NCBI RefSeq assembly: GCF_003670275.1
Contig: NZ_QXJF01000016.1
Span: forward strand, 1-51,058
DNA length: 51,058 bases
Direction: 5' to 3'
Source: Helicobacter labetoulli
Lineage (GTDB): Bacteria > Campylobacterota > Campylobacteria > Campylobacterales > Helicobacteraceae
Under the pieces are notes generated by a model. That model ran no database searches. It had not been told where the DNA came from and saw nothing but the letters and a program-made list of their open reading frames with translations. Made by a program: the position numbers and the translations under genes. How positions within the stretch are numbered: the stretch's first letter is position 1; the number at the start of each line of letters is the position of its first letter. Of the stretch, positions 17,873-27,274 are shown one piece after another.

Positions 17873-19036
17873 TCTAAAACCTCGCACATAAGGGTTGTTT
17901 CAAGGGAAATGTTGTAGTCAATGGGTTTATGAACGCGGAATGTGTAGCCTAAATTCCACGATTCTAGTAGTGGCTTAATATCAAAAAAATCGCCTGCTTG
18001 ATGATAAATGCTAAGAATCATAGTAGGTTTTTGAGAGCAAATGGTTTCTTTTGCACCTTTTAAGAACTCCATTTCAAAACCTTCAATATCAACTTTGATA
18101 AGCCCGATTTTGAGATTATGCTCTTTAACATAGCTATCAAGGGTGATAAGCTCTATTTCTTCACTTTGTGTGCAGCCATATATAGCATTATCGCGGACAA
18201 GGCTAGAGCTAGAGCTAAAAACACTTATAGTCATTGTTGTTTGTTCGCTTCCCAAGCCTTTTTTTACCGGCACAATGCGATTTGCATTGTTGAGCTTAAG
18301 CGTTTGTAACATAAGATTGTAATTATGGCTTGTAGCTTCAAAACTATAGATATTTTTATCTGTGAAGTCTTGAAAGATAATTGCACTATCGCCGATAAAT
18401 CCGCCTACATCAATCACATCAAGATTCTTAATTTTGGCTAAAGTTTGCGATGAGAATGTATCTAGTCCGTGTTTATAGCAAAAGACAGAGATTTCAAAAT
18501 GTTTGGTTGGTAAAAAATAGCCTTGATAATAAAAAACTTCAGGTGTAAGCTCACATATATTTGCAAAAAAATCATTTTCAATATTAAGAAGTTGATTTTT
18601 TTCGTGCTGGGTTAAGTGGAAAATTTGCTGTGTTGGTGAAAGAGCGGCTGCTTTTGTGCGAGAGATGATTTGATACACAATATTTTGGCTTTGTAAATCC
18701 ATATTTTCACAAAGTTTTTGTGCTTTTTCAAAAATTGCATCATTTGACATTTGAAAAAATGTTTGATTAAACAAGTAATTATGATGAAGTGACGGGGCGT
18801 TATGATTTATCTTTTTATATTTTGAGGTTTTGAATAATGGGAGTCCAAAAATACGATAGGCAAAATCATATATTATCCCCCCCCCCCGTTACTTGTGTAA
18901 AATATGTCTTCCTTTGTGCGATGGGCAATCCCATAAAAAGAAGCGTTAAAATATAACCTTTTTTGATAAGGGGAAGTCCTAAGATTCTCGCTCGAACAAA
19001 GCCGCCATTGTAGTCGTAAATTCTAAATAGCTTCAT
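17869..19036 (-). CDS. Phase-variable FkbM-family methyltransferase, out of frame as written
   Basis: The first part begins MKLFRIYDYNGG (ATG 19034-19036, AAAAGGG upstream) and includes the motif ILGLPLIKK. It runs into a G11 tract and stops soon after, at 18866-18868. The second part is open from the tract onward, starting IIYDFAYRIFGLPLFK, and holds the FkbM methyltransferase domain: DVIDVGGFIGDSA for S-adenosylmethionine binding near the middle and LIKVDIEGFEME near the end. FkbM proteins methylate hydroxyls, often on glycans. Dropping one G (G10) would give one protein of about 388 residues. The FGLPL-type repeats before the domain are common in Helicobacter and Campylobacter glycan-modifying enzymes. 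It lies 37 bases after cheW on the same strand, so it may share the chemotaxis transcript. Its end overlaps the converging glycosyltransferase gene by four bases. The acceptor sugar is unknown. Confidence 0.83.
18877..18887 (-). repeat. G11 slippage tract in the FkbM methyltransferase gene
   Basis: Eleven guanines on the coding (minus) strand. The upstream frame reads ACG GGG GGG GGG and then has one surplus base before the downstream frame (ATA ATA TAT). G10 would connect the halves; G11 is the off state. Confidence 0.9.
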
Positions 19037-19073
19037 AAGTATTGACCCTTTTCTTCTAATAATGGCATTTTCA

Positions 19074-19571
19074 TTAAAAAGTGCGTTTGAGAAGGTTTTC
19101 AACACGCAGAATAGTAATCAATCGGTCTTCTCGCTTACCGATACCCTGCAAAAGATTTTGATTCTCATTAAAAGATTCAGGAATTGGATCAATATCACTT
19201 TCAGGTATTCGCACCGCTTCTGTGAGTTTATCAATCATAAAACCTATCATTTCATCTTTTTGGCTAATAACCAAAAATCGCGTATCGCCATCTTGTTTGA
19301 TAGCTGGAAGTCCAAACTTAAGACGCATATTAATAAGTGGCAGCACGGTTCCGCGGAGATTAAACACACCAAGCACATAATCAGGCACGGCAGGGACACG
19401 CGTATATTCAATGGGTTTAATGATTTCTTTCACATTAAGGATTGGCACCGCAAATTCTTCATTACCAACCATAAAGCCTATGATATGGAGCGTTTCCTCC
19501 ACAGCAGCTGCTTCCCCTACGCCTTTGTTTTGTTGTTTTTCAAGAACTTCTTTTAGTTTGTTTTCACTCAT
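19074..19571 (-). CDS. cheW: Chemotaxis coupling protein CheW
   Basis: 165 residues forming one CheW domain. It includes EEFAVPILNVKEII near residue 45, GVFNLRGTVLPLINMR near 80 and GFMIDKLTEAVRIP near 125. CheW links chemoreceptors to the CheA kinase at the cell pole. The start is ATG at 19569-19571 after AGGGAGA; it lies one base past the cheAY stop, so translation is probably coupled. Gene order cheV-cheAY-cheW matches H. pylori. Confidence 0.95.
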   Translation of the reverse strand: MSENKLKEVLEKQQNKGVGEAAAVEETLHIIGFMVGNEEFAVPILNVKEIIKPIEYTRVPAVPDYVLGVFNLRGTVLPLINMRLKFGLPAIKQDGDTRFLVISQKDEMIGFMIDKLTEAVRIPESDIDPIPESFNENQNLLQGIGKREDRLITILRVENLLKRTF

Positions 19572-19572
19572 C

Positions 19573-21951
19573 TTATTCTCCCTCAATTGTGAGATTTATA
19601 TTGCGTTTGACGACATTGACTAAGTATTCTGGTGTGTATGGTTTGGTGATGTATTCTGTCATACCAGATTCTACGCCACGCATTCTATCTGTTTTACTAT
19701 TCCTACTTGTAACGGCAATCAGCGGAAGATTCTTAAATTTATTATATTTTCGCACCTCAGATGCAAAAGTGTAGCCGTCCATTTTTGGCATTTCAATATC
19801 CACAAGCACGGCATCAAGCTGTTTGTCGCCATTTTTGACAATATCAAGCCCCTCTAAACCATTTGCTGCTTCAAGCACTGTAACACCAAGTGTTTTAAGG
19901 CATTTTTTCATAATTGCTCTATCTGTGTTGCTATCATCAATAGCAAGAACAACATAATCACTTGGCGAATTTTTGATTTTTGACACAGCATTTTCTTCAG
20001 CAAGTTTTGTGATATTGACTTTTACTTCTTTTGCCATTTCCATCATCGCCGCAACATCAACAATCATCGTGATTTTACCATCACCACGCACGGTTGCACC
20101 CGCAATGCCTTCTGTGCCTTTGAGATAATAGCCAAGAGATTTGATAACAACCTCCTCTTGCCCCACGAGATAATCCACAATCACACCCATTTTCTGCTCT
20201 GCTAAACCGATGACAACAACATACACTTCGTTTGTGTTTTCCAAAACAGAATCTACCTTAAAGATGTCTGCTAAACGCACGATTGAAAGCACTTCATCGC
20301 GGAGTCTTAGCACACTCTTGCCATCAACGGTATAGATTTCATCTTGACTTACACGCACCGTTTCAATAACAGAAGATAGTGGAATGGCATAATATTCTTC
20401 TTGCACTGCAACAAGTAAAGCTTGAATAATAGCAAGGGTAAGTGGAATCTTGAGCTTTTGTGTTGTGCCAACACCCTTTTCGGATTCTATATCAATGATA
20501 CCATTGAGTTTTTCTATATTTGTTTTTACAACATCCATTCCCACACCGCGTCCAGAGACATTGCTAATAGTAGTAGCGGTTGAGAATCCGGGCTTAAAGA
20601 TAATGCCAAAGGCTTCTTTATCGCTCATTGTATCTGCTTCTCTTTCGCTGATAACGCCTTTTTCAATTCCTTTTTGCTTAAGCATTTGTGTGTCTAGCCC
20701 CTTACCATCATCGGCAATTTCAATAACGATATGGTTTCCTTCATTGTAAGCTTTGAGTGTTACCGTTCCTGTTTCTGGTTTGCCTAAAGCTAAGCGGTCT
20801 TCTGGTTTTTCAATGCCGTGGTCGCAAGAGTTACGAATAATATGGATAAGTGGGTCGCCAATTTCTTCAACGATTGATTTATCAAGCTCTGTTTCTTCAC
20901 CTGTAATGATAAGATCAATATTTTTCCCCAATTCACGCGAAAGATCACGCACCATACGAGGAAATTTATTAAACACTTTACCAACAGGCTGCATACGCGT
21001 TTTCATAACGGCAAGCTGCACATCTGTGGTAACCGATGAAATAGAAGCAACAACTTGATTAAGATCTTCTAGGAACTTTTCTCCATCATAACGCTCTTCT
21101 ACATCACCATAAATTTTAATCAAGCGGTTTTTGCCAAGCACAAGTTCACCAATAAGATTCATAAGATGGTCAAGCCTTTTAACATCAACACGCACGGTTT
21201 GCTCTACGCTTGCTGCTGGAGCTTTCTCATCTCCTCCTGCTTTTTTGGGAGCTGCTTTTGGGGCGGGTTTAGGAGTAGGTTTTGGCGTGGCTTGAGCTGC
21301 AGAATCTGGAGCTTTTGGAGCTTGCACACTTGGAGCTGCACCTCCTGCTTTTTGTGCTGCACGAGCTTGTTTATCAGCTTCTTGACGCTTTTTGAGCAGT
21401 CTTTCAATCTCAGCTTCAACTTCCTCTGCACTCATATTTGAATAATCAAGCTCTGGTTCATCAGCAAGAGGATTGTTACTATCAACCGGAGTACTTGGAG
21501 CTGCTGATTGTGCAGGAGCGACTGCCGGAGCTGGGGTATCCGCACTCTCTCCACCTGTGCCACCACTTGAGATAGCCTGTAAGCGTGAGACAGTATCATC
21601 AATCTCAATGCCACTATTGGCATCAGTTCCACTATCGCGTATAGCCGCTAGGAGAGCTTTCATTAGGTCTATGGAGTGTAGCACCACATCCATAACATCG
21701 GGTGTGATTTTTAGCTCATCACGCCTTGCTTTATTTAGCACATCTTCCATATTGTGTGTAAGACGAGTGAGAATATCAAAGTTCAAAAATGAGCTTGATC
21801 CTTTAATAGTATGAGCCACTCTAAAGATTCTATTTAATAAATCAAGGTCTTCTGGGTTATTTTCAAGCTCTACCAAATCTTGGTCTAGTTGTTCTATCAT
21901 TTCAAAAGCTTCTACTAAGAAGTCTTCCATTATCTCTTGCATATCGTCCAT
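19573..21951 (-). CDS. cheA: Histidine kinase CheA fused to a receiver domain (CheAY)
   Basis: 792 residues. The phosphotransfer domain has its histidine at 47 (VAHTIKGSS). A long linker rich in Ala, Pro and Lys follows at about 140-245. The dimerisation segment starts near VDVKRLDHLMNLIGEL. The ATPase domain has NSCDHGIE, IADDGKGLD and SGRGVGMDVV, and a CheW-like domain follows. The C-terminal receiver domain starts near 667, with the phosphorylated aspartate at 718 (VDIEMPKMDG) and the conserved lysine near 770. CheAY fusions are normal in epsilonproteobacteria, where the receiver probably acts as a phosphate sink. All catalytic motifs are intact. Confidence 0.96.
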   Translation of the reverse strand: MDDMQEIMEDFLVEAFEMIEQLDQDLVELENNPEDLDLLNRIFRVAHTIKGSSSFLNFDILTRLTHNMEDVLNKARRDELKITPDVMDVVLHSIDLMKALLAAIRDSGTDANSGIEIDDTVSRLQAISSGGTGGESADTPAPAVAPAQSAAPSTPVDSNNPLADEPELDYSNMSAEEVEAEIERLLKKRQEADKQARAAQKAGGAAPSVQAPKAPDSAAQATPKPTPKPAPKAAPKKAGGDEKAPAASVEQTVRVDVKRLDHLMNLIGELVLGKNRLIKIYGDVEERYDGEKFLEDLNQVVASISSVTTDVQLAVMKTRMQPVGKVFNKFPRMVRDLSRELGKNIDLIITGEETELDKSIVEEIGDPLIHIIRNSCDHGIEKPEDRLALGKPETGTVTLKAYNEGNHIVIEIADDGKGLDTQMLKQKGIEKGVISEREADTMSDKEAFGIIFKPGFSTATTISNVSGRGVGMDVVKTNIEKLNGIIDIESEKGVGTTQKLKIPLTLAIIQALLVAVQEEYYAIPLSSVIETVRVSQDEIYTVDGKSVLRLRDEVLSIVRLADIFKVDSVLENTNEVYVVVIGLAEQKMGVIVDYLVGQEEVVIKSLGYYLKGTEGIAGATVRGDGKITMIVDVAAMMEMAKEVKVNITKLAEENAVSKIKNSPSDYVVLAIDDSNTDRAIMKKCLKTLGVTVLEAANGLEGLDIVKNGDKQLDAVLVDIEMPKMDGYTFASEVRKYNKFKNLPLIAVTSRNSKTDRMRGVESGMTEYITKPYTPEYLVNVVKRNINLTIEGE

Positions 21952-21994
21952 TGTGAATCCTCTCGCACGAAATTTTAAAAAAGTATTCTACTAT

Positions 21995-22948
21995 TTATTT
22001 TGATAAAATTCTAGTGATTTCATCATAAAATAGTTTTGCATCAAATTTAACAAGATAAGCTTCCGCTCCTATCTCTTTTCCTTTACTCGCACCAAATTTA
22101 TCACTGATTGAAGAGTTAAAAATCAGCGGAATCTTGTTAAATCTCGCATCATTTTTAACCTGTGCGGCAAAGTGAAAGCCATCCATCTTAGGCATCTCAA
22201 CATCTGAAATAATAAGTTTAAGATGTTTTGCTATATCTTCCCCCCAACGCTCATAGAGTTGCTCCAAACGCTCTAGCCCCGCCTCTCCATCAATAGCATC
22301 AACCACATCAAAGCCGATTTCACTGAGTGTGTTGCAAAGAAGTTTGCGTGCAATGGAGCTATCATCAAGGATAAGCACACTGCCATCAAACTTATCTTTA
22401 GGTTTAAATTGCTCAATATCCACTCTATCACCACCATTTGGCATTTGAAAATCAAGGTCATCAATAATGCCCTCAAGGTCTAAAATAAGCAAAGTGCGCC
22501 CATCTTCAATACGCGTTGTCCCTGTGATTTTTCCACGCTGATCATCATTGCTAAGACTAAACATAACAGATTCTATATCTGCCCAGCTCACGCGTCTTAG
22601 TCGCCTTGTGGCGTGCACAACAAAACCAAGCTGTTTATTGTTAAATTCTGTAACAATGACTTTTTTATCCCGCACGGCATCTTCTTTTGGCTTGATATTC
22701 ATCCATTTTGTCAAATCAATAAGTGGCAAAATATCCCCACGCAAATCAAACACACCAAGCATATAATCAGGGCTGCCCGGAGTTTCAAAGATTTCTTCAG
22801 GGTAAGCGACAATCCCGCTCACCTTGGCAACATTAATGCCATAAACTCCCTCATAGGTTTCCCCATTTTTGTCTTCAAAGAGTCTAAAATCTACAAGCTC
22901 CATTTCGTTGCTTGCAATTCGCATAATATCGACTTTATCTGTCTTCAA
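21995..22948 (-). CDS. cheV: Chemotaxis protein CheV (CheW-receiver)
   Basis: 317 residues: a CheW-like domain (GVFDLRGDILPLIDLT near 70-85) followed by a receiver domain. The phosphorylated aspartate is at 249 (ISDVEMPKMDG) and the conserved lysine at 301. CheV couples receptors to CheA and its activity can be tuned by phosphorylation. The start is TTG at 22946-22948, supported by AAAGGAGAG six bases upstream. It overlaps the stop of the upstream phosphoesterase gene (TTGA). In H. pylori the gene in this place is cheV3. Confidence 0.93.
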   Translation of the reverse strand: MKTDKVDIMRIASNEMELVDFRLFEDKNGETYEGVYGINVAKVSGIVAYPEEIFETPGSPDYMLGVFDLRGDILPLIDLTKWMNIKPKEDAVRDKKVIVTEFNNKQLGFVVHATRRLRRVSWADIESVMFSLSNDDQRGKITGTTRIEDGRTLLILDLEGIIDDLDFQMPNGGDRVDIEQFKPKDKFDGSVLILDDSSIARKLLCNTLSEIGFDVVDAIDGEAGLERLEQLYERWGEDIAKHLKLIISDVEMPKMDGFHFAAQVKNDARFNKIPLIFNSSISDKFGASKGKEIGAEAYLVKFDAKLFYDEITRILSK

Positions 22949-23865
22949 TAGCTCTCCTTTGTAGATTTGGGTTGATTAAAGGTTGCGGATTCTATACTAA
23001 AAATACTTCTAGTAAGATAAAATGAAGGCAAGGAGATATACAAACTATCTCCTTTATATGCTTTGCCGATGTGAAAATGCCCCTCTATAATCATATCTAT
23101 TTGTTCCCCCTTAAGGGCTTGAGCTTTTTTGATTGCATTTTGCAGATAGGCGTTGTAGGCAAAAATCCGCCTTGTAGCAAAGCTCTCAATCTCTGCTTTG
23201 CCTTGTCTAATCGCGTTATGATTTACTTTTTTTGCAATAGAAGTGTAGAGATTACCAAAAGTTACATAATCAAGCAAAGTCAAAAACAAACGCATTATTT
23301 TTGTTTGCATTAGCGTGATGTATAGCTCATATTTTGTATTCAAAAACAAATCCCCGTGAGCGAGTAGGACATTTTTAGATTTAAACATATTAGACTCTTC
23401 GTGAGATTCTAGGTGTGAAGTGTTTTCATCAATATAACAGAAAGCAAGAGGTTGCTGTGAGCGAGGGACAAAGTGGATTTTGGCAAAAGCTGTGTTTTTT
23501 TGCAAATGGCTTAATCCAAAGTCGTGATTGCCCTCAAACCACCATATTTGGCTATATACTGAAAGTTTTTGCGCAGAATCTAAAAGCTCATTGTGTGCTT
23601 TAAGGCTAGATTCTACCCCGCCTAAAAGTAAATGTGCAATATCACCCATAAGAAAAATTTGGCTGGGCATTTGGGCGGGATTTTGCAAAAGTGTCGCAAA
23701 ATAATCAAGCAAGGCTTTTGAGGCAATTTCACCCTGTTTTGGCAAAGGCTGTAAGTGCAAGGGCATAAAATGTGAATCTGCGATAAAAACCGCATCTTTA
23801 TGTATCTGTGGGGCATTCTCCCAAAATGATTTTGCCTCTCTCATCGCTTTGCTAAAATAGTCCAT
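22945..23865 (-). CDS. Metallophosphoesterase (LpxH-like)
   Basis: 306 residues of the calcineurin-like phosphoesterase fold. The metal-binding blocks occur in order: FIADSHFMP near residue 28, FLMGDIAHL near 76, WFEGNHDFG near 113, LAHGDLF near 168 and IEGHFHIGKAY near 262. The order and spacing resemble UDP-2,3-diacylglucosamine pyrophosphatase LpxH, which releases lipid X in lipid A synthesis, though the protein is longer than typical LpxH (about 240). The lipid A role is an inference. The gene overlaps argC upstream by 14 bases and cheV downstream by four, so it is expressed with both. Confidence 0.7.
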   Translation of the reverse strand: MDYFSKAMREAKSFWENAPQIHKDAVFIADSHFMPLHLQPLPKQGEIASKALLDYFATLLQNPAQMPSQIFLMGDIAHLLLGGVESSLKAHNELLDSAQKLSVYSQIWWFEGNHDFGLSHLQKNTAFAKIHFVPRSQQPLAFCYIDENTSHLESHEESNMFKSKNVLLAHGDLFLNTKYELYITLMQTKIMRLFLTLLDYVTFGNLYTSIAKKVNHNAIRQGKAEIESFATRRIFAYNAYLQNAIKKAQALKGEQIDMIIEGHFHIGKAYKGDSLYISLPSFYLTRSIFSIESATFNQPKSTKESY

Positions 23866-24898
23866 AGGGGATTTGCGGGATTCCTAAAGTTTCATCTAAT
23901 CCGCACATAATATTTGCATTAAGCACCGCTTGAGAGCTTGCTCCACGCAGTAGGTTGTCAATAGCGGTGTTAATGAAGATTCCATTATTTTTGCAAGTAA
24001 CAAAAATATCGCAAAAATTACTCCCTATAACACTGCTCATTTTCACAGGCGTTTCTCTCACACGCACAAAGGATTCGCTCCCATATATAGAATCTAAAAT
24101 CCCCCTTACCTCTTTTGTGCTTAAAGGGGTTTTTAAAGTCGCAAAAATACTCACTAGCATACCGCGAGTGATGGGGCTTAAGTGTGGGACAAAATGAATG
24201 TCTAGCTCTTTTTGCCCGAGTGTAACGCATTTTTCGGCAATTTCTATTTGGTGGCGATGGTGTAGTGGCGAGTAGGCAAAAAGATTCTCATTAATGTGTG
24301 AAAAATGTGTATTTTCGCTCAAAGTTTTCCCTGCCCCACTCACACCACTTTTAGCATCAATAAATACAGGATTTGAATCTTGCAAATAGCTCACAAAAGG
24401 CAATAATCCCAAAAGTGTGGCGGTGGGGTAGCAGCCCGGATTTGCCACAAGTGTGGCATTGCGTATATATTGGCGGTTGTATTCTACTAATCCATAGATG
24501 GCGTGTTTGAGATTCTCTTTATCAATATGAGTGCAGTAGTTTGCCTCATAGTTTTCCGCACTCAAGCGGTAATCAGCGGATAAATCTACGATTTTAATAG
24601 GTTTGCTTTTTGCCTTGCTTAATGTGAGAATCTCTTGTGTCATCGCCATAGCACTTTTATGCGGCAAAGCGAGAAATAGCATCTCGCAGTCCAAAGCTTC
24701 TTGTGCATTTGCCTTATGAATAGGAAGATGAGATAAGGGGAGTGAATCTAGCATAGTATGAGTGTGTTCTAAGGTGCTTTCTCCCTGTGTGTTAGCAAAG
24801 TAGCTAAGTTTAAATACAGGGTGGTTGAATAAAATTTTAGCAAGTTCTAGCCCCGTGTATCCGCTAATGCCGATGATTCCAGCTTTGATGTGTTGCAT
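23852..24898 (-). CDS. argC: N-acetyl-gamma-glutamyl-phosphate reductase
   Basis: 348 residues. ArgC makes N-acetylglutamate semialdehyde in arginine synthesis. The NADP-binding N-terminus reads IIGISGYTGLELAK, the catalytic cysteine is in VANPGCYPTA near residue 155, and SGVSGAGKTL follows. A histidine-rich stretch, LHHRHQIE, carries the second active-site residue. The ATG follows the pepD stop directly (TAA ATG). Confidence 0.95.
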   Translation of the reverse strand: MQHIKAGIIGISGYTGLELAKILFNHPVFKLSYFANTQGESTLEHTHTMLDSLPLSHLPIHKANAQEALDCEMLFLALPHKSAMAMTQEILTLSKAKSKPIKIVDLSADYRLSAENYEANYCTHIDKENLKHAIYGLVEYNRQYIRNATLVANPGCYPTATLLGLLPFVSYLQDSNPVFIDAKSGVSGAGKTLSENTHFSHINENLFAYSPLHHRHQIEIAEKCVTLGQKELDIHFVPHLSPITRGMLVSIFATLKTPLSTKEVRGILDSIYGSESFVRVRETPVKMSSVIGSNFCDIFVTCKNNGIFINTAIDNLLRGASSQAVLNANIMCGLDETLGIPQIPYGLF

Positions 24899-26260
24899 TT
24901 ATGCGTCCTTATACATTGTGATAAAGTCTTCCAAAATATCGCAAAAAATCTCAAAATCTTTTAAATCAAGGCATTCATTGCGACTATGTGGGGCGTGAAT
25001 AGTAGGACCAATGGATAGAATCTCAAAGTCTTTGATATTTGAGTGGGCTAAAATCTGCCTTTTTAGAATCCCGCATTCTAGCCCTGCGTGGATTTGAGTG
25101 TGATGAGGTGTGATATTATGCCGAGCATACAGCGTGTTTAAAAGCTCTAAAGCCTTGTGCGTTTGTGGCATACTCCTTTCCCAAGGAGCGTAATAACCGC
25201 TTGTTTTCATAGAGCAATGTGGATTAAGATGGGGTAGCATTACTTCCAAACGCTTGATTGTCCGCTCAAGCAGGGCTTGAGTATTTGCCCGAGCCATTAG
25301 GATTATCTCTAGCTTATCTTGTTTTTGTGCGATGAGTGAGAGATTTAAAGAGCAAAGCACACCTTGTTTATCTCCAGCATACACACCACTATGGATTCCA
25401 CAAAGCAAGGGGACAATCGCCTCTTTATGATAGGCGTTGTTTTCATTGCTAGATTCTAGAATCTCACAATGAAAACAAGCTCCATTTGGCGTATAAAAGA
25501 TAGAATCTAGCTTTTTATCACATATAATAATCGCCTCTAGCCCCACGGGTATGGAGTTGCGTTTCTCCCCGCCATTAAGTGTGATGATATAAGCTTCAAT
25601 CGTTGATAAAAAGAATCCAAACTCGCTTAAAGCATTCTCCTTATTTTTGTGAATCTCAATCCCCGAATGCCCACCCAAAAAGCCCGAACTTGTGATTTTG
25701 TATATATAAGGATAGGAGGGCAAAATAGAATCTAAGGGGTGCAAAAAGGCATTAAGATTTACACTGCATTCTATATCCACGCCCCCAGCACAGCCTAGCA
25801 CAATCTCGTGTATATCCTCGCTATCAAGGTTTAAAAGCAAAGGAGATTCTATTTTTAGGCTAAGATTATTTGCCCCTATCATTCCTACTTCTTCATCGTT
25901 TGTGAAAAGTAGCTCAATATTAGATTCTCGCAGGGCTAACATACACGCCAAAGCTATGCCATTATCCGCACCAAGACTAGAATCTTTAGCATATAAAAAG
26001 TCATCTTTTTGTATAGGTGTAACACCCTTGTGTTTGGTAGAATCCCCAACACACACCATATCATAATGCCCTTGCAAGCAGATTCTAGGTTTGCCCTTTT
26101 TGGCGTAAATATTAAAAGCAGAATCTACACTCAATGTGTAGCCGTAAGATTCTAGATGTGAGCAAAGGAAAGAGAACATATCCTGCGTGTGAAAGCTACA
26201 ATGCGGAATCTCACAAAGTTTATAAAATATCTTTAAAGTACTTGAAGCAAAGGCTTTCAT
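24899..26260 (-). CDS. pepD: Aminoacyl-histidine dipeptidase (PepD, M20 family)
   Basis: 453 residues. Metal and catalytic motifs of M20C peptidases are visible: LQGHYDMVCV near residue 60-70 with the first zinc histidine, SLGADNGIALA near 95, TNDEEVGMIGA near 120, and LNLDSEDI near 143. C-terminal HAGLECGIL and APHSRNE supply the last ligands. PepD cleaves Xaa-His and other dipeptides in the cytosol. The start ATG at 26258-26260 follows AAGGGAT, with the class II aldolase-like gene 10 bases upstream. Confidence 0.88.
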   Translation of the reverse strand: MKAFASSTLKIFYKLCEIPHCSFHTQDMFSFLCSHLESYGYTLSVDSAFNIYAKKGKPRICLQGHYDMVCVGDSTKHKGVTPIQKDDFLYAKDSSLGADNGIALACMLALRESNIELLFTNDEEVGMIGANNLSLKIESPLLLNLDSEDIHEIVLGCAGGVDIECSVNLNAFLHPLDSILPSYPYIYKITSSGFLGGHSGIEIHKNKENALSEFGFFLSTIEAYIITLNGGEKRNSIPVGLEAIIICDKKLDSIFYTPNGACFHCEILESSNENNAYHKEAIVPLLCGIHSGVYAGDKQGVLCSLNLSLIAQKQDKLEIILMARANTQALLERTIKRLEVMLPHLNPHCSMKTSGYYAPWERSMPQTHKALELLNTLYARHNITPHHTQIHAGLECGILKRQILAHSNIKDFEILSIGPTIHAPHSRNECLDLKDFEIFCDILEDFITMYKDA

Positions 26261-26270
26261 CGTTTATCCC

Positions 26271-26900
26271 TTAGATGTCATATTTTGGGCTTGTTTGAAA
26301 CACCTCGCCCAAATCAGCGTTGTAATGCAGAATCTTACAAGAATTTTCAATCAAGGCAATAATTTTGGCTAATGTATGCAAATCTCGCGCATAGACATAC
26401 ACGCCATAGCCCTTAATCAGCATAAAGCTATGCGAATGCTCCTTAAAATATCTCGGTATATCCGTATCGGCACGCTCCGCCCAGCTTTCATAATCTTTAG
26501 GGTCAAAAATATCAATACTTGGAGCTAAAAATTTATACCCAAAATAATCCTTAGGCTCAAGCTTGTCGTATTTAAGCGAGTAAGACACAAGGTAAGGTGG
26601 CATCGCATAAGCGATGAACTTTGCTTCAGAAAATCCCTCATAAATCGCAGCGTGAATGGGAGCGTGCAGACTTGCTTCATTCCAGCGATAATCTTGCTTT
26701 TGATAGAGCATAATCATAGAATCTGTGTTGAGATTATCAAAAATGGCGTGTTGCTTGTTGATAAGGAAGCGGTTTTTACTCACTCGTGCAGAAATGGCTC
26801 CGTGGAAGATTCCAAAAAAGTTCTTTCTAAAGAGCGAGAGAGAGACACTAGCAATGCTTTGTATAAGCTCGTGGCTTATTTGAGTGGTGTGTATATTCAT
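26271..26900 (-). CDS. Class II aldolase/adducin-domain protein
   Basis: 209 residues from the ATG at 26898-26900; the frame stays open to a TTG at 26942. It resembles the class II aldolase/adducin fold: an early FHGAISARV loop comparable to the substrate-phosphate loop, a NEASLHAPIHAAIY stretch where sugar aldolases carry metal-binding histidines, and a helical end ARDLHTLAKIIALIENSCKIL. The classic HxH-H zinc set is only partly evident, so enzymatic activity is uncertain. A TATACT box lies about 15 bases upstream of the ATG, which would give an almost leaderless message. It is the first gene before pepD-argC. Specific function unknown. Confidence 0.6.
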   Translation of the reverse strand: MNIHTTQISHELIQSIASVSLSLFRKNFFGIFHGAISARVSKNRFLINKQHAIFDNLNTDSMIMLYQKQDYRWNEASLHAPIHAAIYEGFSEAKFIAYAMPPYLVSYSLKYDKLEPKDYFGYKFLAPSIDIFDPKDYESWAERADTDIPRYFKEHSHSFMLIKGYGVYVYARDLHTLAKIIALIENSCKILHYNADLGEVFQTSPKYDI

Positions 26901-27113
26901 AGGCGGGAGTATAGCATTTTGTGGTAACACATAGCGAATCAAGTCAAAAATTAAGCCTATTTTTGGTTTTTAGCGTGGAATGATATGCAGGATTCTTAAG
27001 TATATTTTGCGTTGTAGTGGCGTTAGAATCTAAGGGAGCAAAAAATGTGGGAGATAAAAATGGGGAGTTAAAAAGTGTAGGGCATAAGTGGCATAATGAG
27101 TGGTAAAAATGTC

Positions 27114-27242
27114 TTATAGATTTTGCAAAATCTCATTGAGTTGGATTGTCTTTTCTTTTTGACTAAGGAGTGTTTTTTCAAGCGTTTCTAGGGACTTTGG
27201 GCTTATGTATTCTAGTTTAAAGTAGCTTGTTACAATACGATG
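27114..27242 (-). pseudogene. Coding remnant: orphan C-terminal fragment
   Basis: The 374 bases from 26901 to 27274 hold no intact gene. On the minus strand, 42 codons from 27242 to a stop at 27114-27116 read like real protein: HRIVTSYFKLEYISPKSL, then ETLEKTLLSQKEKTIQL, ending NEILQNL. There is no start codon in it, and the frame is closed by TGA just upstream. It is probably the tail of a gene replaced by the neighbouring restriction-modification unit. Family not recognised. The rest of the region (26943-27110) is AT-rich and shows nothing else. Confidence 0.35.
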
Positions 27243-27274
27243 TCATTTGGATATGAAAACTTTAAGGAGATTCT

